64,000 nt of DNA from Przewalskia tangutica (GCA_029844215.1 CM056738.1:75012093-75076092); one strand, 5' to 3'. Numbered from the stretch's first letter, positions 35,475 through 49,004 are shown. Translations and numbers: made by a program. The notes: generated by a model not told the origin, from the letters alone.

Positions 35475-35658
35475 TCACGAACAGCCACATCAACATCGAC
35501 GGAAACAATGTCAGTGCCGGAAACAATGGCAGTGGTGGTAGAAGGCAACCCCAGTCGGTTGAAAGCCACCAACAGTGGCATCAGCCTCTGTCATGGGCTG
35601 CATACACGTCATGGTCTGCGTGGACCTCACCAATATGAGTTGCTCTACTCGACCTCAC
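35475..35658 (+). pseudogene. Copia C gag, C-terminal linker remnant
   Basis: Translates to an Asn/Gly/Gln-rich stretch (GNNGSGGRRQPQS, HQQWHQPLSWAAYTSW) like the end of Retrofit-type gag. It shows the host element continues between the two insertions. A part of gag before it is missing. Confidence 0.65.
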
Positions 35659-38389
35659 CGTCACGACTCCAACCTCGGCCGCTGATCGGTACTTACCGGG
35701 TACTCGCCGTATATGTCGAGAATAGCAGGAACATACACAACACATACGCATAAAAGTAACATCACCGCCACCGTAAGGCCGCTTTCCATAAAACATACTT
35801 AACAAAAGTATAATAGTAAATCGGTTCTTATAGCCCAAAACACATAGGTGCCATGCACTTAAAGATATCAATCGCAAGTGACAAGGCCCCGCCATACCCC
35901 GAATATACAAAGTACCTATAGCATCGTGGAAATATCCATACTAATAAATAAGCTTCCGAGGAACGGAGCTTCGACACCTAATAGTGATCCTAAGAACGAG
36001 GATCCTCAATCGCTACCCTTACCGCAGATTTAACGCAGCTCTGGGAAGGGGGTCGACACAATATGTCCCAAGTATGTAAAGATGGGAAAATACTGTAATA
36101 TGATATCACAAGTCTAAACGCAAGCTGGAGTCATGGAAGACAATAAAATACCTTTTAATGTGCCTTACTAACTATGAGAGTGTCAAGTATATATATATAT
36201 AATACTGCATAAAATAGGAGGCTCATGATCAAAACAGGTACTCGCCTGTAGTATCAAAAAGACCATCCTACTCCCGGGACTATTTCACCCGCACGGGTCC
36301 CGCGTGGACTGCATGAGGTACTCTCGTGATCGCAGACTCGCGGCACGGGACTATTTCACCCGCATAAGCCCATAGGGACTCGCATGAGGTATTCCTCGCA
36401 TCACGGGTAGCAAATCCACTAACAGGTGGTATAACGATCTTGGGGACTTTCCTCGATATACTCTACCTCAAACAGATGGTATAACGATCTGGGTCAGACC
36501 TCGGATATACTCTACACCGGAGCAGATGGTATAACGATCTTGGGGCTTGCCTTCGATATACTCTTATACCGGTGCAGATGGTATAACGATCTTGATCCGC
36601 CTCGATATACTCTACATCGGCGGATGGTATGACGATCTTGGGCCGCCTCGCATATACTCTTACATCAAGGAGGTGGTATGACGATCTGGGGCTCGCCGAC
36701 ATACTCTTACCCTATCTCAAATCACATCATATCATAAGTAAGTTAAGCAAACTTATAACTTCTTTTAGTCTTGTTCATATACTCTCTCATTTTAGTTTAT
36801 TTAAGGCACTTCATCATATCTTTAAATAAAAGAAAACCGGGAATTTAACCCAAGTACTACATACCTCATCTCTTTCAAAAGTGACTCTTCTTTATACGTA
36901 AAAGCCTTTGGGCAATTGATGACTTTAAATCAAATTGCCTCTTCATGTAATTATCTCACTTAGAGTAAATCCCTTCTCATTAACCTTTTATGAAGCTAAT
37001 AAACCAACTTCCCATAAAGTTGTTATATTAACTCTATACTTTAGTAAAATCATACTTTTCAATTAACCAAGGGATTTATACATTCTTAAAACGAAACAAG
37101 TCATTTTATACTCAAAACAAGTAAGAATACTAAATCATGTACGTCTACCGTACTACATAGTTTTATCTATTCATGCTCAAGAGATAGGAAAACTTCACAT
37201 ACCTCTTTGGTCAATCCACTTGCCAAGTCCAAACTACCGCAAGTAATATTTCAACCTATAATAGTCATGATACGTTTTATTAACCTCTAATCTTAATGTA
37301 GAACAATCCAAGTTCAAAGTCACTAAATTCTAAGGAAAATTGGGCAGCATTTCCTTTGTTTCTACTCACTTTGCCACCTTTCTCAAGGCCGAATTTATCA
37401 TCAAAAACACCACCTTTAAGGCTCACTCAATCCAACAATTCAAAGGGGACTTCACACCCAAAATTCTGCCCCATAGGTTTACAACAATTCACTTAACAAT
37501 TCTAAGGTGGTTTTTAGGCTACAACATGCTCATAATTTCTTCTTAACCCATTCTTCATATCCAAACCACATTTACTTGCATGCAATGACTCTAAGTGCAT
37601 TATTTTACTACCACAAGATCTTGCTTTCTAAGCATGCAACACTAGAACTAAGTTTAAAGGAAGAAATGTTACCTTAAAGTTTTAGCCAAACCTATTCCAA
37701 ATATTGCTAGCTTCCTTGCCAAGAACACTACCACAACAATGCCAACAAGCTAGCTACAAGCTTCCTTTACTTGTTCTTAACTTTCAGATTTTTCTAAGGG
37801 TTTTTAGAGAGAAGGGGGAGCAATTTGAGAGAGAGAGAGAGAAGATGAAAGATAGAAAATGTCCAAGTCTTGGTCAATATATTGCATGCAATGAAAATCA
37901 GATGGGGGACACTTGTCACCCTCCCATGGTCTCTTTTAAAACAAAAATCAGATTTTCTAAGTTTTTCCGCCGCCTCGCGCCGCGGCCACGCGCCAGTACG
38001 CGCTGAAACCTCCGCAGCTTTCGCGCCGCGCCTCGCTGTCCGGAGCCGCGGCGCTGCAACTTCAGCGACCAAGATTTAGGCGCCGCGCCTCGCATCCGCG
38101 CCGCCTGCCGCCTAGTCCAAACGCATTGCCCGATCGCGACCGAACTTGTAACTCATAACTTTTACTCCGACGCCCTATCGATTTAACGGTTGGTTGCGTT
38201 GGAATCCAGACTCAACGAACTACGCCAGGCCTTTAAAACGCTTAGGAACTCTCAATGCACCGGGTCATAACTCGCCTCAAAGTTGACTAAAACCGTCCGT
38301 AACGACTCACAACCCGCCCTTCTGAAATTTTAAGTCTTACATACTTTCGTGACGCTTCCATACGTAGGGTCAGAACTATGGGTATAACA
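35659..38389 (-). repeat. 3' LTR of Tekay-type element
   Basis: Runs from GTCACGAC (first T mutated to C) to GGTATAACA. It matches 42718-45454 throughout, with many 1-10 bp indels. It contains a degenerate minisatellite at 36427-36720 and a GC-rich block at 37970-38115. The short ORFs in it recur identically in the other LTR and are not genes. Confidence 0.9.
36427..36720. repeat. Minisatellite inside Tekay LTR
   Basis: About six copies of a 45-60 bp unit: 'gatggtataacgatct', a variable G-rich part, then 'gatatactct'. The other LTR has the equivalent array at 43490-43775. Confidence 0.85.
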
Positions 38390-38404
38390 TTCTCTCTTAG
38401 AAAC
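38390..38404 (-). other. Polypurine tract of Tekay-type element
   Basis: On the - strand TTTCTAAGAGAGAA immediately precedes the LTR start TGTTATACCC; the upstream words 'cattcgggacgaatg' are usual just before chromovirus PPTs. Confidence 0.7.
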
Positions 38405-40290
38405 ATTCGTCCCGAATGTTCCTTCTAGGCTTACTCAAATCACAACATCGACATAGACCTCTTAACTATTCATTCAGAAAAGAAGCTCCACGAGCCACAA
38501 CATACGTAAGCGTAAATGCTAAATCAAAACTAACAAGGTGAAAGTAGGTTACCCGGAGGTATAGGAATAAGTGAGGATACTTCTTCATCATGTCATCCTC
38601 TCGCTTCCCACGCCATTTCCTCCTGTTGCTCCGCCATAGACCTTGACGGAAGCCACGCTCTTTCGTCCAAGTCGTCTAACTCGACGATCGAGTATCGCTA
38701 TGGGACTCTCTCATACGATAACTCCTGTTACTTGGACATCCCGAACCGTGCACTCTAGATGGATCACCAATACATTTCCGCAACATGGACACATGAAAAT
38801 CGATGCACCGCCTCCAAATCGGACGGAAGATCTAACTCATAGCAACCTTGCCTACCCTACGACAACTGACACGCCCAATGTACTGGGCTAAGCTTCCTTT
38901 CTTTCCGAATCTCATCACGCCTTTCATGGGCGATACCTTTAGGAAAACCCAATCATTTATCTCAAATTCCAAGTGTCGACGCCGATGATCCGTGATACGA
39001 CTTCGCCGACTGAGCCGCTAACAACCGCTCTCCCGGATAAGCTTCACCTTATCCATACCGTGAACTAAGTCCGCCCGACTAATCGACTTCTCCCACTCGA
39101 ACCAAATTATCGGTGACTGCACTTTCTCCCGTATAAGGCCTCATGGCGCCATTCGAATACCGGAATGGTAGCTATTGTTGTAAGCAAACTCCACAAGAGG
39201 CAAATGATCCTCCGCCTACCTCGGAATCAATAACACAAGCCCGCAGATATCCTCGAGTGTCCGATAGTGCGCTCGCCCGTCCGCTCCGAGGGTGAAACGC
39301 CGCATCGAGACTCACTCGTGTCCCTAATCCTTCCGAAGGACCTCTAGTTAGCCGAGAACCGGGCTCTCTATTCGATATAATCGACACCGACCCCGTGCAG
39401 CCTCACAATCTCCTAATATATAATCCGCATAGTCCTCACCAAAACGCTGCTCGATCGAAGAAATGGGCTGATTTCACACCGCCGACAATCACCCAAATGG
39501 AATCATGCTTCCTCCGAGTGGTAGGTAGCCCTATAATAAAATCCATATTTATCACCTCCCACTTCCAAGTCGAATATCAATGGCTTCGCAATGACCACCG
39601 CTTCGTGCTCAATCTTAACTCGCCGACAATTCCGCATCGTACGAACTCCGCAACGCCCCTCTTTAGGCCGCCCCACCAATACACGATTCGAGGTCATGGT
39701 ATATCTTAGTCGACTTTGATGAATAGAATAACGAGCACCGTGCCTCCTCTAATCTTCTCGACGAAGTCCGCCACATCGGAACACACAATCGCTCGAACCT
39801 TAGCACCCATCAGCGCTACCGCAAATAGACTCTTCTCCTTCGAGAGCCGCATCTCTGCATCGCACCAAAAATCGGATCCTCATATCGTCGCTTCACCTCC
39901 TCGATGAAAGACTCGCAACCTCTATAACCCGAATACCGCTACTAATGTAATCAACCAAACGAACCCCAAGGCTTGCTGATGTAACTCTCGACCATATCCT
40001 CTTCTCTGTCTCGAACATCGATAGACTACCCATCGACCGCGACTAAGGGCATCCGCAACTACATCGCCTTCCCGGTGGTACGTAATATCAACATCGTAAT
40101 CCTTAAGTAGCTCCAACCACCGCCTTCGCCGCAAGTTCACTCCTCGGCCGAAGATGCATCGAGACTCGTGGTCCGTGTAAATGTCCACATGAACTCCATA
40201 TAAATAATGTCTCCATCTTCAAGGTACGATTAATCGCCGCGACTCTAAATCGCGAGTAGCGTAATTCCTTTCACGCTTCCTAACCGCCGG
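38405..40290 (-). pseudogene. Chromovirus RNase H, integrase and C-terminal tail
   Basis: From the right: RNase H at about 39920-40290 (RHYLYGVHVDIYTDHES, RRRRWLELLKDYDVDITYH, VADALSRG); integrase core at about 39160-39600 (KHDSIWVIV, SIISNREPGSRL with Asn where the second catalytic Asp is expected, SLDAAFHP); and the tail at about 38550-38780 (KCIGDPSRV...VQVT...LSYE, ending near YPHLF), typical of Tekay elements. The frame breaks every few tens of codons. Confidence 0.85.
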
Positions 40291-42701
40291 AAACATAAGC
40301 TCTAACCTTATCGTGTCACAAGACACAACCTAGCCTAACACCCAACGACATAATAATACCCTAACCTCTAGTCTCTCAAGAGGGGTTAGAATCGTAGTCG
40401 TGGTCAACTTCTTCCGATAATCGGAAGCCTTTCAGATTTCTATAAATATTCGCATCCTAAATCTCACCACTGCCTCGCTTCTTTCTCGCTGCAACCAAAC
40501 TTGGTTACTACACTTAGATCTGATTCCTTTGCTTGCCGCATGGCTAAGATTTCCTGCCAATCACAATTTAGGGGGAGACTTCCTTGCTCTCATCAAGCAG
40601 TAATCCTATTATTCTCTCCCAGCTCGTAGAACTTATAGTCCGGTGTCCAACCTCAATTCACGGTACTACATAATCCAATGACTTGTCAAGATTTCTTATC
40701 GTTCGAGTGTCTACTCGTCTTTCCTTTATAAGTTATTTCAAGTTGTCCTGGGGTCCCTTACCCCTCCGTATTCTCTTACTATCTTTCTCGTCAGTACAGA
40801 TGCTACTACCTTTCCTCGAGGTGTTCCTACCGCCCATTACTTACTAATGGTCTTACACTAGTACGGTAATCAGATCTCGCAACTTACATAACCATAGTTG
40901 TATTCTCTTTATCCTTCCGGTCATAACCTACCTTATGCTCATTAATAGTAAAGTGTTTCTAATTTGATCCATAATCGCATAGCTTCAAATACGCTGCATT
41001 ACCCGCATTTTTCTTACGACACTTCCCGACCATTTCAGAACGTCGTTCTTAATTACCCCAACACAATACTTTTTCCACGGATATCTAAAACCGTAACTTA
41101 TGGCATGACGACATCAAGACCTACCCGTCTCCCATCCTTCGTCTAACTACATGGGTACACATAACTCCATAATACGTAAGGCTATTCTTTTATGTAGGGG
41201 AGAGAACTTATCTCCCTTCAATAAACTTTCCTTGGTGTCACAACCCTAATCACCGGGTCCTCTCGTGGTCCTGTAATTATCTAATCATTACGCACCGCCT
41301 TAAAATCGTGTAGATTTTCAAAACCTACCAAAGATGCCCTCACTTTCTTACTTACTGCATTTATTTTATTCTTGCCTTGCACATTTCCTTGAAATTATCC
41401 GGCGTCGTGGCCCTTACCGCCACACCAAACCAACTCCAAGTACCTCCAAGGGCACTTAACATAAATTCCTTCAAATCCAAGTATTACTTACTTTGCACAA
41501 TTTTCCTCAATGAACAAGTCACACAGACTTATTAAAACAAAATGCCAAAGAAGGAAGGATAATTCACTGGTTACTACTACTTCACTTCCTTTCCCCTTCA
41601 ATAACCGACTTACCGGGAAACTGGTACCGAATCAATCTCTCTTCTGTAGTCCACGTTGGCATAACCAGAGGCCAACTAGTCCGTACTCATAATGACCTCA
41701 ACGCTCATAACAGCTTCGCTAGGTTTGCTAGGGTCCCACGATCAGACGCCTCCCGAATTAGTATACACCCGCCGCCTACCACCCATCACTCACGTGTAGT
41801 TACCTCTAAAGGTTCTCATGGATTCGGCTCTATTTCTTTCACACTGGTTGCTTACTTCCCACGGTTGTACTTTTTCGCACTCCCAAACTTATTCTAGCTT
41901 ACGACATAACTTCCATAATAAAGCCGCCCCAATCTCGGAGTTACTAAGTCAAACAATATAAGGCCATTTCCGGCTCACAACTCGTTCCGGTGGAACGCCC
42001 ACGAACTCGCATAATGATTAACTGCATCGCTTGTTCTCGCGGACTTCATACGCAATGACTACTATCAACCGATCCCACCCCATAAACAGTAATTCTAACT
42101 TCTCATAATACCATGACCGTGTCGTCTTGATCACAACAACCATTACTTACTCCACACGGATCTCATCCATACTACCCTCTTAAGCATACCACGTAGCTTA
42201 ATTTACAAACATAGCCTCCCATTGGGCCCCTTAATTAAGCTTCTTAAGGTTCCATTACTTTTTCCGACAACTCATCATCTCCTAATTATCTCAAACTAGC
42301 ACGTAAAACCTCGATGAGAGTTCCTTAACTGTTCACACCTTCCCGGTATCTATTTAGTCCTTACCAAATCCTGGTAATCTAAAATCATTCTAGGCAACAC
42401 ATATGTGACCACACGTAAACTGTATACCGTATGTCACAATACCAACTATACTACAAGTATTACCAACCCGATACGCAATCCATATAATCTTCCCCGGTCA
42501 TCGCTGCCTCAGAATGCAAAACACCATAACCTGTTAGGGAGAGACGACCCTAACCACACAGCTCTATCGCACGATCTTAGAGTGAGAAGAATGGAAACCA
42601 ATCCTAAATATCCTGCAGCCTCCTGATTATAGATGTGGTGCACAACACACCGATAATCAAGACTCTACTAGATACGGCCCAGACTCTTTCCGAGGATTAA
42701 T
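40291..42701 (-). other. Unreadable internal part of Tekay-type element
   Basis: The leader next to the primer site (about 42500-42700) reads like the usual Tekay 5' untranslated region. For the rest, where gag, protease and RT are expected, I cannot recognise any domain in either strand. Either it decayed beyond recognition or other sequence replaced it. Confidence 0.5.
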
Positions 42702-42713
42702 CGCTCGATACCA
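42702..42713 (-). other. Primer binding site of Tekay-type element
   Basis: On the - strand TGGTATCGAGCG, four bases after the 5' LTR, a variant of the initiator-Met primer site TGGTATCAGAGC. Confidence 0.8.
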
Positions 42714-42717
42714 CTTT

Positions 42718-45454
42718 TGTCACGACCCAACCTCGGCCGCGATCGGTACTTACCGGGTACCGTCAGTATATGTCGAGAATAGCAATGAACATACACAACA
42801 CATACGCATAAAAGTAACATCACCGCCACCGGTAGGTCGCTTTCCATAAAACATACTTAACAAAAGTATAATAGGCAACTGGTTCTTATAGCCCAAAACA
42901 CATAGGTGCTGCACTTAAAGATAATAATCGCAAGTGACAAGTGCCCGCCATACCCCCTGAATATACAGAGTACCTATAGCATCAGGGAAATATCCATACC
43001 AATAAATAAGCTTCCGGAGGAATGGAGCTTCTGACATCGGAATAGTGATCCTAAGAACGAGGATCCTCAATCGCACTTACCATGCAGATTTAACGCAGCC
43101 GGGAAGGGGTCAAGACACATATGTACCAAGTATGTAAAGCTGGGAAAATACTGTAATATGATATCACAAGTCTAAAAGCAAGTGGAGTCATGGAAGACAA
43201 TAAAATACCTTTTACTGTGCCTTACTAACAATTAGAGTGTCAAGTATATATATATATATAATACTGCATAAAATAGAAGGCTCATGATCAAAACAGGTTA
43301 ACTCGCACGTAGTATAAAAAAATACCAACCTACTCCTGGGACTATTTCACCCGCATGGGTCCCGTGGACCCGCATGAGGTACTCTCGTGATCGGTACCGC
43401 ACTGGCCAAGACGGGACTATTTCACCCGCATAAGCCCATAGGGACTCGCATGAGGTATTCCTCGTGATCACGGGTAGCAAATCCACTAATGTGGTATAAC
43501 GATCTGGGACTTTCCTCAGATATACTCTTACTCAAAGATGGTATAACGATCTGGGCTGCACTCGATATACTCTTACACCGAGCAGATGGTATAACGATCT
43601 TGGGGCTCGCCTCGATATACTCTTATCTCGTGCAGATGGTATAACGATCTCGATCCGCCTCGATATACTCTTACATCAAGCGGATGGTATGACGATCTGG
43701 GCCGCCTCGACATACTCTTACATCGAAGGAGTGGTATGGCGATCTTGGGGCTTGCCTCGCATATACTCTTACCCTATCTCAAATCACATCATATCATAAG
43801 TAAGTTAAGCAAACTTATAACTTCTTTTAGTCTTGTTCATATACTCTCTCATTTTAGTTTATTTAAGGCACTTCATCATATCTTTAAATAAAAGAAAACC
43901 GAATTTAACCCAAGTACTACATACCTCATCTCTTTCAAAAGTGACTCTTCTTTATACGTAAAGCCTTGGGCAATTGATGACTTTAAATCAAATTGCCTCT
44001 TCATGTAATTATCTCACTTAGAGTAAATCCTTCTCATTAACCTTTTATGAAGCTAATAAACCAACTTCCCATAAAGTTGTTATATTAACTCTATACTTTA
44101 GTAAAATCATACTTTTCCTTAACCAAGGGATTTATACATTCTTAAAACGAAACAAGTCATTTTATACTCAAAACAAGTAAGAATACTAAATCACGTACGC
44201 TCACCGTACTACATAGTTTTATCTATTCATGCTCAAGAGATAGGAAAACTTCACATACCTCTGGTCAATCCACTTGCCAAGTCCAAACTACCGCAAGTAA
44301 TATTTCAACCTATAATAGTCATGATACGCTTTATTAACCTCTAATCTTAATGTAGAACAATCCAAGTTCAAAGTCACTAAATTCTAAGGAAAATTGGGCA
44401 GCATTTCCTTTGTTTCTACTCACTTTGCCACCTTTCTCAAGGCCGAATTTATCATCAAAAACACCACCTTTAAGGCTCACTCAATCCAACAATTCAAAGG
44501 GGACTTCACACCCAAAATTCTGCCCCATAGGTTTACAACAATTCACTTAACAATTCTAAGGTGGTTTTTAGGCTACAACATGCTCATAATTTCTTCTTAA
44601 CCCATTCTTCATATCCAAACCACATTTACTTGCATGCAATGACTCTAAGTGCATTATTTTACTACCACAAGATCTTGCTTTCTAAGCATGCAACACTAGA
44701 ACTAAGTTTAAAGGAAGAAATGTTACCTTAAAGTTTTAGCCAAACCTATTCCAAATATTGCTAGCTTCCTTGCCAAGAACACTACCACAACAATGCCAAC
44801 AAGCTAGCTACAAGCTTTCTTTACTTGTTCTTAACTTTCAGATTTTTCTAAGGGTTTTTAGAGAAGGGAGCAATTTGAGAGAGAGAGAAGATGAAAGATA
44901 GAAAATGTCCAAGTCTTGTCAATATATTGCATGCAACAGAAAATCAGATGGGGACACTTGTCACCCTCCCATGGTCTCTTTTAAAACAAAAATCAGATTT
45001 TCTAAGTTTTTCCGCTCAAATTTCGCCCGCGCGCATTCGCCACGGCCACGGCGCGCTGAAACCTCCGCAGCCTCTTCGAACTTTCGCGCGCGCATTGTCC
45101 GAGCCGCGCGCTGCAACTTCAGCGACCGCATTTTAGGCGCCGCGTTCGCATCCGCGCCGCGCTCGCCGCCTAGTCCAAACGCATTTCTGTCCGATTGCGA
45201 CCGAACTTGTAACTCTCATAACTTTCTACTCCGACGCCCTATCGATTTAACGGTTGGTTGCGTTGGAATCCAGACTCAACGAACTAAGCCCTAGGCCTTT
45301 AAAACGCTTAGGAACTCTCAATGCACCGGGTCATAACCCGCCTCAAAGTTGACTAAAACCGTCCGAACGACTCCAACCTCGCCCTTCGGAAATTTTAAGT
45401 CTTACATACTTTCGTACGTTTCCATACGTAGGGTCAGAACTACGGGGTATAACA
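42718..45454 (-). repeat. 5' LTR of Tekay-type element
   Basis: 2,737 bp, TGTCACGACCC to GGTATAACA, matching 35659-38389. Copia C resumes immediately after it with a gag C-terminal remnant. Confidence 0.9.
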
Positions 45455-48400
45455 CCTACCCGACATCCTTTTGGTCCCAACCTTCGACCCGATAGGCCCA
45501 ATCTGGCATCCTCGACGCACGTCCATAGCAGACATACATTGCACATATTTATCCTCATTTAACCTATGCACCGACATATATTGATGCATGAACACGATGT
45601 CTCTCAACATTCCTGACAATAGTTGGTACATGGACACTAACGCCACATATCATATGACGGCATCCCTAGGTACTCTCTCATATTATTTCAATATGATCAA
45701 TTTAAATCGTAATATTATTGTTGGTAGTGGACAAGACATTCTCATGAAAGCATTGTTATCCAGTGGAGGGCGGCTTATTTTGCAAACATGTTCTTTTCTC
45801 GATGCATATACACCTTCTTGCAGGGATTCCAGTTCTCTTTCCCTACCACACCTCCCGTTAGCATTAAAAATGTCCTACATGCCTCGAAACTTATAAAAAT
45901 CTAATCTATGTGCATCGTTTCACAACCGACAATAATGTTTTCCTTGAATTTGATCCTTTTGGTTTTTCTGTGAATATCCTTATGACAGGGATTCAAATAA
46001 TGAGATGTGATAGCACCAGACCTTTATCCTATCACCACCTCCGTCGGCCATCCAACCTCCTCTCTATCAACCTTTATGGAATAATAGATTAGGATATCCG
46101 TAAATTCTGTTTTATGCTCCCTTATCAAAAATAAATTTATTGCTTACAAACATGTCACTTCTCCTGTTTGTGAATCTTGTATTTTTGGGAAACATGTCAA
46201 GTTGTCATTTTATTTTTCATCCACTTGCACTTTAATGTCTTTTGATATAATACACAGTGAATTATGGACTTCTCCTATCTTAAGCACGGTCGGACATTGA
46301 TACTATATGTTATTTTTAGATGATTATTCAAACTTTCTATGGACGTTTCCAACTGGTAATAAGTCTCAAATATATTCTATTTTTTCGTCATTCAGCACTT
46401 TCATTAAGACACAATTTGAAAAGAATATTAAATGTTTCCAATGTGACAATTAGAGGAAATTTGATAATAATCCATTCAAATTTTTCTGCACTAATCACGA
46501 CATTATTTTTCATTTTTTCTGTCCCCACACATCTCCATAAAATGACAAAGCTAATGAATAATTATAATCATAAACAACTTAGTATGTTCCATCCTTGCTC
46601 ACACCTCTATCCCTTCCCTCCATTTTTGGCATTACGCTCTATCAATGAAAACCTATCTCTTGAACATTCTCTCGAACAAGTCTCACACTCAAGTTCTCTA
46701 TCTTTGGGATCCTTTATATAAGCATTTATGAACTTTATGATGTATGTGCTACCCATTTATCCCTCCACACAAATCAACAAGCGGCAATCTCGGTCATCCC
46801 GTGCGTCTTTCTTGGCTACACCCCAATATCGAGGTTACAATTGTTACGACTTGTCAAGGAGAAATATAATTATTTCTCGACATGTCATGTTTGATGAGTT
46901 CCAATTCTCCTTTGCCAAACTCAATTCTCCATCCCTAAATTCCTATGAATTCCTAAATTATGATCTAAATCCCCTTCTAATTTATCAGTTACAAAATCAG
47001 TCATCATCGATATCAGCAGTCGTCCCTACCACTATCGTCCCAATGTGGGAAATCTACCCAGGCCCACAACGGGAGCCTCAGAATAGCCCGTCACAACTTT
47101 TCATCTCGACTGTCTCTCGGCCAACCCCCTCTCCCCGATACCACTACCCCTTCTTAGCCACACCTCTACTTCTAGACCACCCTATCCCAATCATGTCCAA
47201 ACTCCTGCGGCACACCCACAGATAAAGGAAACATGTGCTATGCACGTTATTTCCAAACCCCAATGGTTATTTAACTTGTCCATTTTGCTTGCCCCTTCCC
47301 CTGTTTCTCGTAATCCGAAAGATGTCTTGTTCGATCCTAATTGGAAAAATACAGTGATTGACGAATATAATGCTCTTATTGAAAATAATACGTGGGATCT
47401 AGTACTTCGTCCCCCTGATGCTAATATCGTCCGTTCTATGTAGATTTTTTGATATAAAAAATCTGATGGTTCTTTTGAGAGGCACAATGCATGTCTTATA
47501 GGTGATGTCATGTCTCAACATGTGAAAGGGGATTGTGATGAAACTTTAAGTCTGGTGATGAAACCAACGAGTATTCGGATCGTTCTCAGTATTTATTTGT
47601 TCAAGTCTTGGCCTATTTATCAGCTTGACGTAAAAAATGATTTCTTGCATGAAACCGTATATATGCATCAACTTATGGGATTCAGGGATATGATTCATCT
47701 AGAATATGTGTGTCTTTTGAATAAATCACTTTATGGACTGAAATATGCTCTTCGTACATGGTACCAATAGTTTGTTGATTTTGTATCCTCTATCGGGTTT
47801 TCACATAGCAAATCTGATAATTTACTGTTCATCGACATGACATACATCCTACTATATGTTGATGATACTATCCTCACCACATCTTCTGATGCACTTCGTC
47901 GATCCATTATGTCACTCATTGCCTTTGAGTTTGCTATGAAAGATTTGGGGCCCCTAAACTATGTTTTGGGAATTGCTATTACGAGACACACATATGGCTT
48001 ATTTCTTTGTCAAATGAAGTACGTCAAAGAAATCCTTGACTGAGTAGGCATGACGTCTTGCAAACCGGCCCACACACCAGTGGACACTAATTCGAAACTT
48101 AGTGCCTCTTTGGTTCCATGTATACCGACCCGACTCACTATCGCAGTTTAGCAGGAGCATTATATTATCTCACTTTCATGAGATCAAATATATCTTATGT
48201 CATGCAACAAATATATTTATATATGCACAGCCCGACTGATGAACATATGAATACCCTCAAACATATTTTTTGGTATGTAGAAGGTACCCTTCATTTCGGC
48301 TTACAACTGTACAAGTCCTCACTCTCTGGTCTCATATCTTATTCTAATGTTGACTGGGGTAGATGTCTTGCCACTCATCGATCCACGTCAGGTTACTGTG

Positions 48401-48816
48401 TGCTCCTCGAAGATAACTTGTTTTCTTGCTCTTCTAAAAGATAATCTACTTTGTCTCGATCCAGTGCCGAAGTTGAGTACAGAGGTGTAGCGAGTGTTGT
48501 TTCCGAGTCTTGTTGGATATGCAACCTTCTACTTGAGCTTCACTTCCCACTTCATAAGGCTATAATAGTTTACATTGATAATGTAAGTGCGATATATCTT
48601 TCCGGAAATCTCGTTCAACATCAGCGTACTAAACACATTGAAATAAATATTCACTTTGTACGTGAGAAAGTTGCTCGTGGACAAGGTCGTGTTCTTCATA
48701 TTCCTTCTCGATATCAGATTGCTGACATATTCACTAAAGGACTTCCGCGCATACTCTTTGATGACTTTCGAGCCAGTGTCAACGTAAGAGAACCTCTCGC
48801 TTTAACTGTAGGGGTG
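45455..48816 (+). pseudogene. Copia C gag end and pol (protease, IN, RT, RNase H)
   Basis: The gag tail runs from 45455. Protease: NSWYMDTNA with D-T-N-A at 45633-45644 (Gly replaced by Asn). Pre-integrase lies at about 46060-46210 and integrase at 46210-46900 (FLGYTPQYRGYNCYD, NIIISRHVMFDEF). RT: GFRDMIHLEYVCLLNKSLYGLK at 47650-47770 and YVDD at 47855-47866. RNase H at 48118-48819 has SSAEVEYRG, QHQRTKHIEINIHFV and IADIFTKGLP. Stops and frame shifts are frequent. A PPT (CTGTAGGGGTG, 48806-48816) precedes the 3' LTR. Confidence 0.88.
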
Positions 48817-49004
48817 TGATAGAATATTATCATATCTTGTATATTACCATTGATAGAATATTAAAATATTTTGTATATCTTTTATATTAGGTAAATTTAT
48901 ATTTCAATTGTAATTAAGAAGATTTAATTACCTAGTTTGTAATTATGTAACACTATATATTTTTTACACAATAATAAATGAAAGGCAAGAAACATATTCC
49001 TACA
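48817..49004 (+). repeat. 3' LTR of copia C
   Basis: 188 bp, TGATAGAATATT to TTCCTACA, followed by the TSD aattc. Confidence 0.9.

Larger units (their letters stand above)
35659..45454 (-). mobile_element. Tekay-type chromovirus (Ty3/gypsy), full length, decayed
   Basis: 9.8 kb with two 2.7 kb LTRs, a primer site at 42702-42713, a polypurine region next to the 3' LTR and remnants of RNase H, integrase and the chromoviral C-terminal tail. It sits in the gag of copia C. Flanks are cctca/ctcac on the left and cctac on the right, so a TSD is plausible but not perfect. No readable gag, protease or RT was found at 40300-42500. Confidence 0.88.
33500..49004 (+). mobile_element. Retrofit-like copia element C split by nested insertions
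   Basis: The outermost element of a nest. The 5' LTR at 33500 begins TGATAGAATATT and the 3' LTR ends at 49004. The 5 bp outside match exactly: aattc at 33495-33499 and aattc at 49005-49009. Without the insertions it would be about 4.4 kb. Gag lies at 33794-34292 plus 35475-35658, pol at 45455-48816. The inserted pieces are an Athila-type LTR (34293-35474) and a complete Tekay-type element (35659-45454). The LTRs differ at roughly one site in twelve by eye, so it is old. Confidence 0.9.

Noticed and set aside
35474..35479. gtaac/gtcac as a TSD for the LTR at 34293
   Set aside because: One mismatch, and the LTR does not end in CA at that point; it may be coincidence after a deletion.
36427..36720. 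Regularly spaced repeats that look CRISPR-like
   Set aside because: The 'spacers' are variants of one another, the array lies in both LTRs of a gypsy element, and the organism is a plant.
37340..37546. 68-codon ORF starting MGSISFVST
   Set aside because: Repeated identically at 44394-44600 because both are the same part of the Tekay LTR; no domain or gene context.
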